Assembly: GCA_030429665.1 (NCBI GenBank)
Contig: JAUIEZ010000002.1
Location: 31,120-95,119 of the forward strand
Direction: 5' to 3'
Length of the DNA: 64,000 nucleotides
Origin: Gammaproteobacteria bacterium
GTDB lineage: Bacteria > Pseudomonadota > Gammaproteobacteria > Arenicellales > CAJQKF01
The notes beneath the pieces were generated by a model. The model was not told the origin of the DNA and ran no database searches. It saw nothing but the letters and a program-made list of their open reading frames with translations. Both the position numbers and the translations under genes were made by a program. Within the stretch, counting starts at the first letter, position 1. Each line of letters begins with the position of its first letter. This document shows, piece by piece, positions 63,257 through 64,000 of this stretch.

Positions 63257-64000
63257 CTATTCGAGCAGTCTTTTAGCGTTGTGGATGTATCGAATATAGG
63301 ATGCGCGACCAGACCAACTGTTATGGCGAGTATCTTTTAGGGCGCTATGGTAAATATTCTTTGTTGCGCGCAGCTTCGAGCCGACAAGAACCACGCCAGT
63401 TACAACCTTGTTTTGAGAACCTTTGTATATTCGATGCTTGTGGTGGGTGTATTCATTGCGACGTATTAAGCTATTTGCTCGTCGAAGCAAATTCCTATTC
63501 AATCCCTTCATTGTGATCGTTAAATCATCGACATACAAAGTCATCGAAGCATTAGCTGATTTTACGATATCGTTAATCTCGTCAAACATGCGTTTGTTCA
63601 CCCAAAAAGCGAGCGCCGTGCTGCACGGACTACCTTTGGGGATCGCATCTTGGTGGGTTAAGAGATCAGCCAGTATTTCAGCGATATCATTTGAGCACTC
63701 CATGTCTCGATTGAAAAATTCTTTAACCCTTGTTCTTGGTGTCGACCGGAAGAATGAACCAATATCAGTTTTGACCATTCCAAATTGGCTTCCGTTTCGA
63801 TAATGTGCGAGAGCATTGGTTACATTGGATCGGCCTCGCCGTCCTGAGTGAAGATATTCGGGAAGTTCGAGTCGACTCAGCAGGGATTGAGTCCGATCAT
63901 GGACTCGCCTGAGTGCTCCAACTGGAGGTGTGAACGTTTTGCCGTTTTTGTGTATTTTTTTGTACTTTCCGTTTTCTACTAGTTGCAATAGTTTTCCAGG
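63257..64000 (-). CDS. Retron-like reverse transcriptase, N-terminus outside window
   Basis: The minus-strand frame is open to the last base, so the start lies beyond the window; at least 247 codons are visible. Counting from a TTG at 63988: N-A-L-A-H at 58-62 (retron NAxxH), T-D-I-G-S-F-F near 74-80, P-K-G-S-P-C-S at 117-123, the catalytic Y-V-D-D at 152-155 and V-T-G at 196-198 (retron VTG). These match retron-type RTs more than group II intron RTs; related defence RTs cannot be excluded. The gene is much richer in A and T than its neighbours, which suggests horizontal transfer. A retron RNA gene would lie upstream, to the right of the window. Confidence 0.82.
   Translation of the reverse strand, partial: PGKLLQLVENGKYKKIHKNGKTFTPPVGALRRVHDRTQSLLSRLELPEYLHSGRRGRSNVTNALAHYRNGSQFGMVKTDIGSFFRSTPRTRVKEFFNRDMECSNDIAEILADLLTHQDAIPKGSPCSTALAFWVNKRMFDEINDIVKSANASMTLYVDDLTITMKGLNRNLLRRANSLIRRNEYTHHKHRIYKGSQNKVVTGVVLVGSKLRATKNIYHSALKDTRHNSWSGRASYIRYIHNAKRLLE

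Overview
The window is GC-rich chromosomal DNA from a bacterium, most likely a gammaproteobacterium. The support is the ubiE-ubiJ-ubiB operon, a single SpoT-type stringent factor inside a gmk-rpoZ-spoT-ridA-recG-ubiA run, the rph-rdgB pair and yicC. The genus cannot be named from sequence alone. No rRNA, tRNA, CRISPR array or intact insertion sequence was seen. The last ~0.8 kb is clearly more AT-rich than the rest and looks acquired.

Layout. 1-3.6 kb: end of a very large Sel1/TPR protein. 3.7-11.0 kb: a catabolic island with a TRAP transporter and MarR regulator, divergent from a fused HyuA-HyuB hydantoinase/oxoprolinase. 11.2-14.2 kb: small accessory enzymes (two VOC proteins and an FlK-like thioesterase, VOC and CatB-type acetyltransferase that overlap by 4 bp, plus a GNAT). 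14.2-18.0 kb: hybrid histidine kinase with an orphan sugar-binding protein. 18-21.2 kb: SulP transporter and pyrophosphate-type phosphofructokinase. 21.7-27.8 kb: adenylate kinase with a long lysine-rich tail, hemB, a DUF971 gene and the ubiquinone genes ubiE, ubiJ and ubiB. 28.2-34.0 kb: an hsp20/Lon-like/USP-like operon divergent from a B12-dependent ribonucleotide reductase, with a perfect FNR/ANR box between them. 34-41.3 kb: NlpC/P60 lipoprotein, aminotransferase, hydratase, DUF1244, iPGM, GlxA-type regulator and methyltransferase. 41.4-55 kb: the conserved rdgB/rph, kinase, yicC, gmk, rpoZ, spoT, ridA, recG, ubiA block, interrupted by a LysR/cyclase/EamA cassette. 55.1-58.5 kb: SAM-cyclase-AAA-TPR signalling protein.

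The most unusual part is 58.5-63.1 kb. Four genes on the minus strand run ycaO, tfuA, a putative HExxH zinc peptidase, then an unrecognised protein ending in five near-perfect six-residue repeats (S-R-M-A-M-x) after a Gly-rich linker. YcaO plus TfuA is the known pair that puts thioamides into peptide backbones. A multicopy short repeat in the same operon is what a multi-core precursor would look like, so this is a candidate undescribed peptide-modification (RiPP) system. Right after it, cut by the window edge, is a reverse transcriptase with retron-type motifs (NAxxH, YVDD, VTG), probably part of a defence element.

Starts were adjusted from the longest open frame where a ribosome binding site, overlap or family length gave a better choice. 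All functions are inferred from motifs read by eye; no database search was possible.
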